A stretch of 47,842 nt of DNA from Microvirga sp. (lineage in GTDB: Bacteria; Pseudomonadota; Alphaproteobacteria; Rhizobiales; Beijerinckiaceae), in assembly GCF_014699075.1 (NCBI RefSeq), contig NZ_JACXAB010000030.1, positions 1 through 47,842 of the forward strand, in the 5' to 3' direction. Positions 1-5,502 of this stretch are shown one piece after another. How positions within the stretch are numbered: position 1 is the stretch's first letter; every line of letters starts with the position of its first letter. The notes under the pieces are model-generated. The model made no database searches and was not told where the DNA came from. It saw nothing but the letters and a program-made list of their open reading frames with translations. The translations under genes were made by a program, and so were the position numbers.

Positions 1-203
1 ACATCGTGGAGCAGGATCACCGGCGCATCAAGCGGCTGGCTCGCCTTGGATTGGGCTTCAAGAGCTTCGTGACTGCCGCGCAGACGATTGCCGGTTATGA
101 GGCCATGGCGATGATCCGCAAGGGACAGGTTGCCGGTGCCTTAGCGAATGACATCGTCGCTCAGCGCGATTTCATTGCCACCCTGTTCGACGCAGCCGCG
201 TAA
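1..203 (+). CDS. IS6-family transposase, C-terminal part
   Basis: About 66 residues of the C-terminus of an IS6-type DDE transposase. The run VEQDHRRIKRL, followed by a segment containing GYEAMAMIRKGQ, is the conserved block around the catalytic Glu of this family. The N-terminal helix-turn-helix and the first two Asp residues lie outside the window. It ends at a TAA about 54 bases before the end of the element, which is normal for IS6. The gene is cut only by the window edge; nothing in the visible part is broken. Confidence 0.85.
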   Translation, partial: IVEQDHRRIKRLARLGLGFKSFVTAAQTIAGYEAMAMIRKGQVAGALANDIVAQRDFIATLFDAAA

Positions 204-257
204 CCAGCGTCCTTGTCTGGCCTCCGCTCGACCTATGTCAGGAGTTGCAACAGAACC
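1..257 (+). mobile_element. IS6-family insertion sequence, 3' end only
   Basis: Right end of an IS6-family element that enters from outside the window. It holds the C-terminus of the transposase and ends in a terminal inverted repeat at 246-257, which reads GGTTCTGTTGCA on the minus strand. The same 12 bases open the IS6 element at the other end of the window (47631-47642). Right after base 257 the reading frame of a carbon-nitrogen hydrolase resumes, so the element sits inside that gene. IS6 elements normally leave an 8-bp target duplication. The 8 bases after this end (258-265) differ from the 8 bases before the right-hand copy (47623-47630), so the two ends are not the two sides of one simple insertion. 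Confidence 0.85.
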
Positions 258-776
258 GTTCTATCTACGCTGGAGAGATACCCGCCCACGATCATCCTTG
301 GCCTGATTGAGCGGCGAGGAGCATCATTCCTCAACTCGGCCCTCGTGATCCGCGAGGGGCGATTGCTGGGGGCTTACGCCAAGACTCATCCGAACGAACC
401 AGGGTTCGACGCGGGAGCGGATTATCCGGTCTTCACCACCCATGATTGGTCGTTCGGCATCAATATCTGCAACGACGCCAACTTTCCCGATGCTGCCTTG
501 AACGTCAGCCGCCAGGGCGCGCAGCTCCTCTGTTATCCCCTGAACAACATGCTGCTCCCGAAGAACGCAACAAAGTGGCGTTCAAAGAGCGTCAGCAATC
601 TACAGGCTCGCGCTGTCAAGACAGGCTGCTGGGTTGTGTCGTCGGACGTTGTTGGTCACCACGGCAACCAGATGAGCTACGGCTGTACATGCATTGTCAG
701 CCCGAGCGGTGATGTCGTCACTCGTGCTCCGGAGGAGGCAGCAGTACTATTCGATCTGAGCCCATTCGTCCCGTGA
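258..776 (+). pseudogene. Carbon-nitrogen hydrolase (nitrilase superfamily), 5' end removed by IS6
   Basis: From base 258 an open frame encodes about 172 residues of a nitrilase-superfamily amidase. The catalytic Lys is visible in AYAKTHPNE and the nucleophilic Cys in NICNDANFPDA, followed by the usual QARAVKTGCWVVSSD and CIVSPSGDV segments. The family catalytic triad is Glu-Lys-Cys; the Glu lies near residue 40 of a normal protein of about 270 residues and is missing here with the whole N-terminus. An open frame continues upstream into the IS from a TTG at 213, but those residues are IS sequence. I infer an inactive remnant. The original substrate cannot be told. Confidence 0.8.
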
Positions 777-847
777 GGGCCTTCTATCACTCAGGTTCCG
801 TAAATGGGCTACCGGAAATTACAGCTCACATGACATGAGAGGAAGAC

Positions 848-1237
848 ATGACCAGTGCCGAGCTCCGGTCGATCTATCAGGCATACCTTGACTGCCTCAA
901 CGTACAGGACTGGCCCCGCCTAGGTGAATTCGTGCATGACGAGGTAAGCCATAACAACCGCCCGTTCGGCGTAGCAGGGTATCGAGCAATGCTTGAGAAC
1001 GATTTCCTGCAAATACCCGATCTCCGGTTTGAAGCTGAATTGTTGGTTTGCGAGCCACCCGTCATCGCTGCCCGCCTCAAGTTTGATTGCTCGCCAAAGG
1101 GCAGCTTCCTCAATCTGCCGGTCAATGGCCGCACTGTGTCGTTTACTGAGAACGTCTTCTACGAGTTCAAAGCCGGCCGGATCAAAAGAGTCTGGTCGAT
1201 TATCGACAAGACTGCAATCGAAGCTCAGATTTCATAA
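848..1237 (+). CDS. SnoaL-like / ester cyclase family protein
   Basis: A 129-residue protein of the NTF2-like fold, SnoaL (polyketide cyclase-like) group. It has the N-terminal helix with YQAYLDCLNVQDWPRLGEFV, a central IPDLRFEAELL strand, and the C-terminal pattern ENVFYEFKAGRIKRVWSIIDK that is typical of ester-cyclase-like proteins. The length is normal for one domain. The ATG at 848 has GAGGAA eight bases upstream. Such proteins in non-polyketide bacteria have no settled reaction; they are usually small hydrolase- or isomerase-like or ligand-binding proteins. It stands alone between the hydrolase remnant and the small-gene island. Confidence 0.8.
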   Translation: MTSAELRSIYQAYLDCLNVQDWPRLGEFVHDEVSHNNRPFGVAGYRAMLENDFLQIPDLRFEAELLVCEPPVIAARLKFDCSPKGSFLNLPVNGRTVSFTENVFYEFKAGRIKRVWSIIDKTAIEAQIS

Positions 1238-1271
1238 GGCGCATTATCGGAACTTGGCCCTGGAGACGGCG

Positions 1272-1386
1272 AAGGCCCCGAGGGGCACCCGAGGCCTTGC
1301 CTATGGGGAAGAGCACCGAGCGCGTATGAGCCCGAGCACGGTGCTCGACCACCACAGGCCTTGATCGTGCGCCTGGCACCAGGCGC
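1272..1386. other. Cluster of three palindromes behind the SnoaL-like gene
   Basis: Three inverted repeats lie in 115 bases: AAGGCC/GGCCTT (1272-1277 with 1293-1298); CGAGCAC-G-GTGCTCG (1333-1347); and GCGCCTGG-CA-CCAGGCGC (1369-1386), whose eight-base stem is perfect. None has a T-run behind it, so they are poor intrinsic terminators. They could be REP-like elements or an mRNA 3'-end structure. The gap from 1238 to 1420 holds nothing else that I recognise. Confidence 0.5.
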
Positions 1387-1420
1387 AGTCAACGGCAAAC
1401 GCCCGAGGTTGAACCGCTTG

Positions 1421-1448
1421 TCAGAATGGGCTTATGCGAAATTCGCGG
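1421..1448 (-). repeat. Small-gene 3' repeat, copy 1 (degenerate)
   Basis: Seven-copy repeat whose plus-strand consensus is TTCCATACTG, 4-6 variable bases, then TATGCGAAATTCGCGG. It contains the near-palindrome GCGAA-A-TTCGC. This copy keeps the second half perfectly (1433-1448), but its first half is degenerate (TCAGAATGGG). It lies 10 bases behind the stop codon of the minus-strand gene at 1459. Confidence 0.7.
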
Positions 1449-1458
1449 CTCTCAACTG

Positions 1459-1665
1459 CTACTTTGATGGTGCGTGAGCCTTGGTCATGTTTTTGGAGGT
1501 GTCGAACTCGGGATGGTTGCGGACTAACGTTTCCCGATCCCTGGCCAGGTTGTCCCAGGTGCGGGCCATCTCCAAAAGCTGATCGCGCTGCTCCCCCTCG
1601 GGCACCTGCTTGGCGAGGACCCGGCATTCTTCAGCGTGTTTTCTGTATTCGGCTGCGGTTTTCAT
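1459..1665 (-). CDS. Small AEYR-type helical protein (paralogue of 4678-4884)
   Basis: A 68-residue, highly charged and probably all-helical protein that begins MKTAAEYRKHAEECRVLAKQ and contains DQLLEMARTWDNLARDRE. Proteins of this kind are common as small hypothetical proteins in Rhizobiales; no function is established. The internal ATG at 1665 is chosen because the paralogue at 4678-4884 has exactly this start and length, and the frame upstream is not conserved. The two copies agree at most positions, and the DNA on both sides is also similar, which points to a segmental duplication. Confidence 0.7.
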   Translation of the reverse strand: MKTAAEYRKHAEECRVLAKQVPEGEQRDQLLEMARTWDNLARDRETLVRNHPEFDTSKNMTKAHAPSK

Positions 1666-1771
1666 GATTGAGGTGCCCCATAAAGCGGAGCCTTTTATCG
1701 AGCGCGATAGCGGAATGGCAACAGCCTCTGTCCTGTCAAAGTTGAGCATTCAATACAAAGCGTTATCGGAA

Positions 1772-1996
1772 TTATTTGGTCCGAGTGAGAAAGTTGCGGA
1801 TGGCTGAAGTGGCAGCAAACAAGACCGCGCCACCCAAAGCAAAGGCAGCATATTCACCTAACATATGTGCGGGGATCTGGTTCGTGATGGCATGATGAAC
1901 ATGGTGTAGGGAGGCGGCGATGATGCCAAACAGCGCTCCATACTGTGCGCTATCTGCATAGTCACAGCATCGCCCAGGCTGGCGTTCTTTTTTCAT
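1772..1996 (-). CDS. Small membrane protein, unknown
   Basis: A 74-residue ORF with a charged N-terminus (MKKERQPGR) and two hydrophobic stretches: residues about 20-32 (YGALFGIIAASLH) and about 47-65 (GEYAAFALGGAVLFAATSA). The latter is followed by a basic tail (IRNFLTRTK). This pattern suggests one or two membrane helices. I do not recognise a family, and no clear ribosome site precedes the ATG, so the start is uncertain. It is in the same orientation as its small-gene neighbours. Confidence 0.5.
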   Translation of the reverse strand: MKKERQPGRCCDYADSAQYGALFGIIAASLHHVHHAITNQIPAHMLGEYAAFALGGAVLFAATSAIRNFLTRTK

Positions 1997-2068
1997 GGCG
2001 TCGGTCTGTTCGCTTTCCTAAGGTCTGGCGATGGGCGCTAAACCCCACCCCATGAAGGCTCACCGGGA

Positions 2069-2269
2069 TTACGCCTCTGACTGAGACTTCGGCTTGGAGC
2101 CGTCGGTATGAGCCTTGCGCTCCTCTTCCTGCGCGAGCCGCTCAAGGCGCTCGGCTGTCTCAAGGAGTTGCTCACGTGCGTCGTTGATTGAGATCTTCTC
2201 AGCAATGGTTCGGATTTCCTGCGCCTGCCGGCGATACTCGGCAGCTTTCTCAAAGCGATCGGCAGACAT
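2069..2269 (-). CDS. Small AEYR-type helical protein, second subtype
   Basis: A 66-residue charged helical protein (MSADRFEKAAEYRRQAQEIR, then REQLLETAERLERLAQEEE). It shares the AEYR...A(E/Q)E.R...QLLE(M/T)A...L.A layout with the proteins at 1459-1665 and 4678-4884 but is more distant. Its ATG lies nine bases behind the stop of the DUF6894 gene at 2279-2545, so the two are probably one transcript. Function unknown; a helical-hairpin partner or stress-related protein is a guess only. Confidence 0.65.
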   Translation of the reverse strand: MSADRFEKAAEYRRQAQEIRTIAEKISINDAREQLLETAERLERLAQEEERKAHTDGSKPKSQSEA

Positions 2270-2278
2270 GATTGACCG

Positions 2279-2545
2279 TCACATGACGTACGGTTGCCGC
2301 AGTCCGGCCCGTTCAACCTGGATCGACACGGTCACGGTGAAGACCGGCTGTCGCTGTTCATCCTTCACCTCGACCCGGATGTCCTCGGAGGTTGCACCCT
2401 GCCACAGGATCAACCGGTCCCGGGTCAGTTCGCCTACGGTGCGCAGGGCCTCGATCTCGGCCATGTGAAGGCTGTCAGCCTCGGAACCAATCTCGTCGCG
2501 GTTGGTAGAAGCACCCATGGTAAAGTCGAAGTAGAAGCGCGGCAT
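2279..2545 (-). CDS. DUF6894-family small protein
   Basis: An 88-residue protein that starts MPRFYFDFTMG, the hallmark N-terminus of the DUF6894 family of small proteins found in many alphaproteobacteria. The acidic stretch (RDEIGSEADSLHMAEIEAL) and the C-terminal strands (IRVEVKDEQRQPVFTVTVSI) complete the expected domain. The start at 2545 is set by the family N-terminus; the frame upstream is open but not family-like. No molecular function is known for the family. The gene leads a two-gene unit with 2069-2269. Confidence 0.75.
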   Translation of the reverse strand: MPRFYFDFTMGASTNRDEIGSEADSLHMAEIEALRTVGELTRDRLILWQGATSEDIRVEVKDEQRQPVFTVTVSIQVERAGLRQPYVM

Positions 2546-2747
2546 CGGCGATGTGAACCGGTGAGAGAAACGACAGTCCGCCCGCCTGCTGGCGCTCTTG
2601 ATAGGCCACCTTGCAGGCGAGCGGATTCGGCACCGGGATTGCCCCACGGTCCGTGAAGCCAGGTTATTAGTGGAAAATAATCAGAATGCCTTGCTTCTTT
2701 GGGCCAACGTCTTATTGGAGTGGGCCAGCCTGCTGCGCCAGCACCTG

Positions 2748-2783
2748 TTCCATACTGGACGTTATGCGAGATTGGCCGCGCGG
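2748..2783 (-). repeat. Small-gene 3' repeat, copy 2
   Basis: Reads TTCCATACTGGACG then TTATGCGAGATTGGCCGC on the plus strand. Both halves of the repeat consensus are recognisable, with changes in the palindromic part. It lies 28 bases behind the stop of the minus-strand membrane-peptide gene at 2812. Confidence 0.75.
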
Positions 2784-2811
2784 TTTCGCCCGCGCCTTGA
2801 TACCTGTCCCC

Positions 2812-2961
2812 TCAGCGTTGACCAGTTGGCAGTCCTCCTGGACCTGAACTTCCCCCGTGCCCGTAGGCAATCATCACGAACAGCAGCCCCGCCAAGGCAA
2901 AAACCAGCCCCATAAAGATGACGATCATGACGACCTTCGTCGTGCGACTGTCCTGTTGCAA
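2812..2961 (-). CDS. Single-pass membrane peptide, unknown, TTG start
   Basis: A 49-residue ORF: a polar N-terminus (MQQDSRTTK), one long hydrophobic helix (residues about 10-33, with MIVIFMGLVFALAGLLFVMI inside) and a Gly/Pro-rich tail (GHGGSSGPGGLPTGQR). The TTG at 2959-2961 is chosen because AGGAG stands seven bases upstream (minus-strand AGGAGACGACGC-TTG), the best ribosome site in the island. Function unknown. A structured leader lies 70-140 bases upstream and repeat copy 2 lies just downstream. Confidence 0.65.
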   Translation of the reverse strand: MQQDSRTTKVVMIVIFMGLVFALAGLLFVMIAYGHGGSSGPGGLPTGQR

Positions 2962-3029
2962 GCGTCGTCTCCTGGGCTGTGATGAGCCGACAACGCCTGA
3001 GGGCTGTCACAAGTGGCAATCTCCTCATC

Positions 3030-3102
3030 CCCCTCGGCTTTGCCACGCCGGTTACCAGTGTGGCGGACAACCCCTCCGCCACACCCCCGAGGGAAAACCG
3101 GC
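3030..3102 (-). promoter_or_regulatory. Candidate structured leader RNA upstream of the membrane-peptide gene
   Basis: On the minus strand an outer stem (3097-3102 with 3047-3052, GCCGGT/ACCGGC) encloses a perfect ten-base hairpin (GTGTGGCGGA with TCCGCCACAC, 3075-3084 with 3058-3067, seven-base loop). In addition CCCTCGG (3087-3093) can pair with CCGAGGG (3031-3037), which lies outside the outer stem and would make a pseudoknot-like contact. The element sits 70-140 bases before the TTG start at 2961. It matches no riboswitch class I can name. Apart from this and the inverted repeat at 3208-3251, the 2962-3355 gap holds nothing I recognise. Confidence 0.45.
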
Positions 3103-3207
3103 CGATCCGTGCCTCTTCCCCACCGGCGCGGTCTGTGTCGGCTCACGCTAACGGCTGAGTGGCTGAAATTCGCAGGTTGCTTTCGCACGAGAGCGACAGG
3201 CGCAAGA

Positions 3208-3251
3208 ACGCCCTGGCTAAGGCACTGTCAGGAAACCCTCAGCCAGGGCGT
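3208..3251. repeat. Long inverted repeat (11-base arms)
   Basis: ACGCCCTGGCT (3208-3218) and AGCCAGGGCGT (3241-3251) are perfect inverted arms around a 22-base loop. It lies in the gap between the membrane-peptide gene and the DUF6894 gene at 3396, just before repeat copy 3. It could be a transcription-end structure or a transposon scar. No T-tract follows on either strand. Confidence 0.5.
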
Positions 3252-3355
3252 CAGCGGAGGGTAAGGTCCCCGCATTGAACCGGGCTGATACGCCACGCGC
3301 CCGGTGCAGGCATCCTGCATCGGGCGACGTAAATAATCCGTAGCAGCAAGCGCAT

Positions 3356-3387
3356 CCCATACTTGGGGTTATGCGAAATTGCGGGCC
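3356..3387 (-). repeat. Small-gene 3' repeat, copy 3
   Basis: Plus-strand CCCATACTTGGGG followed by TTATGCGAAATTGCGGGCC. It matches the repeat consensus in both halves and starts nine bases behind the stop of the DUF6894 gene at 3396-3650. Confidence 0.75.
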
Positions 3388-3395
3388 CGTATTTT

Positions 3396-3650
3396 TCACG
3401 CGCGCGGGGGCTCTGGCTCCACTCGGTGGAGCTCCACTGACACCGTCACGGTCAGCACCCACTGGCCGTGTTCATTGCGCACCTCGACCGTGACCGCCCG
3501 GGCGTCACCTTTGGCCAGCCGGTCCCGCCCGATCTGCGCCGCTTCGGTCACAGCTTCGCGTTCGGCGGCGTCCAGGCTGTCGAGTTCACGGCCTTCGTCA
3601 TCAGCAAAGAACCGTGGTCCGTCGCGGACGTCGAAGTAGAAGCGCGGCAC
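3396..3650 (-). CDS. DUF6894-family small protein
   Basis: An 84-residue protein with the complete family pattern: MPRFYFDVRDGPRFFADDEG at the N-terminus, a LDSLDAAEREAVTEAAQIGRD helix, and C-terminal strands VTVEVRNEHGQWVLTVTVSV. It has the normal length and uses the ATG that gives the conserved first residues. It is a paralogue of 2279-2545, 8323-8541 and the broken copy at 4114-4370. Function unknown. It lies alone between repeat copies 3 and 4. Confidence 0.85.
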   Translation of the reverse strand: MPRFYFDVRDGPRFFADDEGRELDSLDAAEREAVTEAAQIGRDRLAKGDARAVTVEVRNEHGQWVLTVTVSVELHRVEPEPPRA

Positions 3651-3810
3651 CGCGCTTTCCTTCCTGAAGCAATACCTGCCAACTCAGGGCGGCTCGGGGC
3701 GCGGTATCGGAGCTCGAGAGGCACGAGAGAGGCGAGGTTCAAGTCTGGGCTTGAGAATACGCCTATTCGGCCACGCTTACAATGAAGCCGGGGTCAGGAG
3801 CCTTTCCCAG

Positions 3811-3846
3811 TTCCATACTGCAGCTTATGCGATGTCGCGCCGCGGT
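3811..3846 (-). repeat. Small-gene 3' repeat, copy 4
   Basis: TTCCATACTGCAGC then TTATGCGATGTCGCGCCGCGG. The palindrome core is changed on both sides (GCGA-TG-TCGC), so the inverted repeat is kept although the sequence differs, which hints that the palindrome itself matters. Unlike the other copies, no convincing minus-strand gene ends next to it; a short broken minus frame stops at 3849. Confidence 0.7.
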
Positions 3847-3899
3847 TTTCACTCACACGAGGCTGGTAGAACTTTGTCCGGTTCAAGGCGTACAGTGTC

Positions 3900-4043
3900 G
3901 TGTCATACCCCTCCGAACGAGATGAGCAACGCCGCAAGGTTGAGGGCGCCCTTGCCCGCCATGAGCGGCTGAGCCGCATTGCTCTCCTCTTAGCCCTGCT
4001 TCTGGGTGTCGGTCTTATGGTCTTGCTGATGGCGCGTATCTGA
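3900..4043 (+). CDS. Small coiled-coil plus membrane-helix peptide, unknown
   Basis: A 47-residue ORF from a GTG at 3900. A charged helical N-terminus (YPSERDEQRRKVEGALARHE) is followed by a very hydrophobic helix (IALLLALLLGVGLMVLLMARI) that ends at the stop. The composition is strongly membrane-protein-like, which argues for a real gene although the start is non-ATG and only AAGG lies upstream. It is on the plus strand, against the trend of the island. Function unknown. Confidence 0.45.
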   Translation: MSYPSERDEQRRKVEGALARHERLSRIALLLALLLGVGLMVLLMARI

Positions 4044-4079
4044 GACGCTCAGAGAGCGTCGCAGGCGCCTCGAACCCCA

Positions 4080-4110
4080 TTCCATACTCGGTGTTTTCGA
4101 AATCGCGCGG
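4080..4110 (-). repeat. Small-gene 3' repeat, copy 5
   Basis: TTCCATACTCGGTG then TTTTCGAAATCGCGCGG. It starts three bases behind the stop of the broken DUF6894 gene at 4114-4370, the closest spacing in the set. Confidence 0.7.
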
Positions 4111-4113
4111 CGC

Positions 4114-4370
4114 TTATTCCGGAGCCTTGGACGGGTATTCCATCGCCAATGAGAGCGCGGCCCGCAGCACCACCTGCCCAGCCTCATCCCTTACGCTGAT
4201 GATGAAGACGCGCTCGTCCCCATCAGGGAGCCCGTCCCTGGCCATGTGCGGCAGGGTGGCTTGGGGGCCTCGCGCTTGACCGCCTCAAGGTCCTCCAGCT
4301 CCAGTCCCTCGTCATCGAGGATGAGGCGGTCACTGTCGTACGTGTCGAAGAAAAAGCGGGGCACTGGCAC
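4114..4370 (-). pseudogene. Frameshifted DUF6894-family gene
   Basis: On the minus strand a GTG at 4370 opens a frame reading VPVPRFFFDTYDSDRLILDD then EGLELEDLEAVKREA, a clear DUF6894 N-terminus. The frame then fails. In another frame the rest of the domain follows: ATLPHMARDGLPDGDERVF, IISVRDEAGQVVLRAALSLA, then MEYPSKAPE and a stop at 4114. The shift falls at a run of five C (plus-strand G run, 4263-4267). A net indel there joins the halves. It is either a real loss or a sequencing error in the homopolymer. Confidence 0.75.
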
Positions 4371-4421
4371 TCCGACACAGGAACAATAGACATCAACTAC
4401 CCACCGGCGACCTCATCGAGG

Positions 4422-4456
4422 TTCCATACTGCGGGTGTGCGAAATTCGCGACCGCG
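4422..4456 (-). repeat. Small-gene 3' repeat, copy 6
   Basis: TTCCATACTGCGGG then TGTGCGAAATTCGCGACCGCGG. A very good match to the consensus, with the intact GCGAA-A-TTCGC palindrome. Confidence 0.75.
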
Positions 4457-4575
4457 GCTGGACATCAAGGACCAAGGTATAGCCGATCGTTAGACTAAGG
4501 GCAGATCTCCACCGTTTTGCCGGCTAGTACCGTGAGGATAACCGTCGAGTGTAGCCCCCAGCGTATCTGCGGTCA

Positions 4576-4610
4576 GACCGCTGGAGATAGCCCCGCCGTC
4601 TCCAGCGGTC
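4576..4610. repeat. Perfect 12-base hairpin
   Basis: GACCGCTGGAGA (4576-4587) and TCTCCAGCGGTC (4599-4610) pair perfectly around an 11-base loop. It stands between repeat copies 6 and 7. No T-run follows on either strand, so it is not a standard terminator; it could be an RNA structure, a recombination site or a transposon end. Confidence 0.6.
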
Positions 4611-4636
4611 GTAGCATCTCCGTTGCCAATGATGAG

Positions 4637-4670
4637 TTCCATACTGGGATTTGTGCGAAATTCGCGGCCC
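4637..4670 (-). repeat. Small-gene 3' repeat, copy 7
   Basis: TTCCATACTGGGAT then TTGTGCGAAATTCGCGGCC. It starts seven bases behind the stop of the gene at 4678-4884. The repeat and the gene belong to the same duplicated block as copy 1 with 1459-1665. Confidence 0.75.
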
Positions 4671-4677
4671 TCAGTCG

Positions 4678-4884
4678 CTACTTTAATGGTGCGCGCGCCT
4701 TGGTCAGATTTATTGAGGTGTCGCGTTCGGGATGGTTCTGGACCAACTTTTCCCGATCCCTGGCCAGATTGTCCCAGGTGCGGGCCATCTCCAGAAGCTG
4801 ATCGCGCTGCTCCCCCTCGGCTAACTGCTTGGCGAGGACCCGGCACTCCTCGGCGTGTTTCCTGTACTCTGCTGCGGTTTTCAT
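4678..4884 (-). CDS. Small AEYR-type helical protein (paralogue of 1459-1665)
   Basis: A 68-residue protein that starts MKTAAEYRKHAEECRVLAKQ and differs from the 1459-1665 product at about a dozen positions, mostly in the C-terminal third. The leader DNA is also shared: a GCGGAGCCTTTTAT string lies about 20 bases before the start in both. Charged, probably a helical hairpin, function unknown. Confidence 0.75.
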   Translation of the reverse strand: MKTAAEYRKHAEECRVLAKQLAEGEQRDQLLEMARTWDNLARDREKLVQNHPERDTSINLTKARAPLK

Positions 4885-4986
4885 GATTGAGCCCCCATAA
4901 GGCGGAGCCTTTTATGGAGCATGATGACGGCACAGCAATAGCGTTCATCCTTGGACGAAGGTCTAATGCGGGAGGCGTGCCGCGGC

Positions 4987-5145
4987 CTAGGGGATCAGGT
5001 GTATCGGGCCGAAGCTCCACGTTGTCGAGGCGGTCGAGGCTACGCCGCTCAAGAGGAGAGAGCCTAAGATGATGATCCCGACAGGCATCCGCCGGTAGGC
5101 TCGGGAGAGGCGGACAGCTTCTTTGTGGTCTGGACTGGCAGACAT
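4987..5145 (-). CDS. Single-pass membrane peptide, unknown
   Basis: A 52-residue ORF from ATG at 5145 with AAGGGGAG eight bases upstream, a strong ribosome site. It has a polar, basic N-terminus (MSASPDHKEAVRLSRAYRRM), one hydrophobic helix (PVGIIILGSLLLSGVAS) and a short tail ending FGPIHLIP. A longer overlapping frame (4490-5215) covers the same DNA, but it is an open shadow with arginine- and proline-rich content. Function unknown. The inverted repeat at 5165-5191 lies just upstream. Confidence 0.6.
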   Translation of the reverse strand: MSASPDHKEAVRLSRAYRRMPVGIIILGSLLLSGVASTASTTWSFGPIHLIP

Positions 5146-5164
5146 GGGGCGCTCCCCTTCTCGG

Positions 5165-5191
5165 GTTAGCAGTTAGCCCGAAAGTGCTAAC
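5165..5191. promoter_or_regulatory. Inverted repeat upstream of the membrane-peptide gene
   Basis: GTTAGCA (5165-5171) and TGCTAAC (5185-5191) are inverted arms 20-46 bases before the ATG at 5145. The place fits an operator or a leader hairpin. There is no direct evidence for a binding protein. Confidence 0.35.
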
Positions 5192-5277
5192 TAGATGGCT
5201 CGCACAATAAGACAAAACTGTGAACGTTGAGCTACTGACATAGCTTACAGATTCTAGTAGCCCCGCCGGCTTTTCGC

Positions 5278-5502
5278 TCAGGCGACAGCCTCAAGCGCCT
5301 GACCAGCCTCGGTCTCGCTGGCGAACACCTTGACCAGTTCCTGGCCGTTGGTGCCAATACAGTCCTAGTTGCGCACCAGGCGCACGATCCCGAATAGATC
5401 CCGCTCGATCAACAGCGAGTAAAAGCGCTGAATCCCCTGCCTCGGGTCGATCCGGTGCAGCACCAGATGGTGCTTGATCGGGGATCGCAGCTCGTCATGC
5501 AT
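5278..5502 (-). pseudogene. WGR-domain protein gene broken by an amber codon
   Basis: The minus-strand frame reads HHLVLHRIDPRQGIQRFYSL and LIERDLFGIVRLVRN, then TAG, then DCIGTNGQELVKVFASETEA and GQALEAVA before a TGA at 5278. This is a compact WGR domain, a short nucleic-acid-associated module found alone in many rhizobia. The stop falls exactly on the Trp of the eponymous W-G-R motif, and the next two codons are also changed (GR to DC). Each differs from a typical WGR codon by one transition. The gene is therefore almost certainly inactive, with the rest well kept. The ATG at 5502 is a likely start. Confidence 0.7.

Larger units (their letters stand above)
4371..4677. other. Gap holding two repeats, a hairpin and a doubtful mini-ORF
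   Basis: Between the broken DUF6894 gene and the small protein gene at 4678 lie repeat copies 6 and 7 and a perfect 12-base inverted repeat. A minus-strand ORF of 50 codons (4490-4642) could be read, but its ATG lies inside repeat copy 7 and its protein is Gly/Thr-rich and encoded largely by the inverted repeat. I do not call it a gene. Confidence 0.5.

Noticed and set aside
1936..1950. Eighth copy of the small-gene repeat (CTCCATACTGTGCGC)
   Set aside because: Only the first ten bases match, and it lies inside the membrane-protein frame at 1772-1996; probably chance.
3030..3102. Known riboswitch (for example cobalamin or SAM type)
   Set aside because: None of the conserved boxes I can recall is visible; only generic stems are seen.
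3208..3251. Intrinsic terminator
   Set aside because: Loop of 22 bases and no T-run on either side.
1421..4670. CRISPR array
   Set aside because: The seven repeats are imperfect and irregularly spaced (hundreds of bases), with genes between them and no cas genes.
1421..4670. Classical integron attC sites
   Set aside because: No GTTRRRY/RYYYAAC core pair and no integrase in the window; only the gene-plus-3'-repeat layout is similar.
4490..5215. 241-codon minus frame in the small-gene island
   Set aside because: Covers two better-supported small genes in other frames and runs through repeat copy 7 and the 12-base hairpin.
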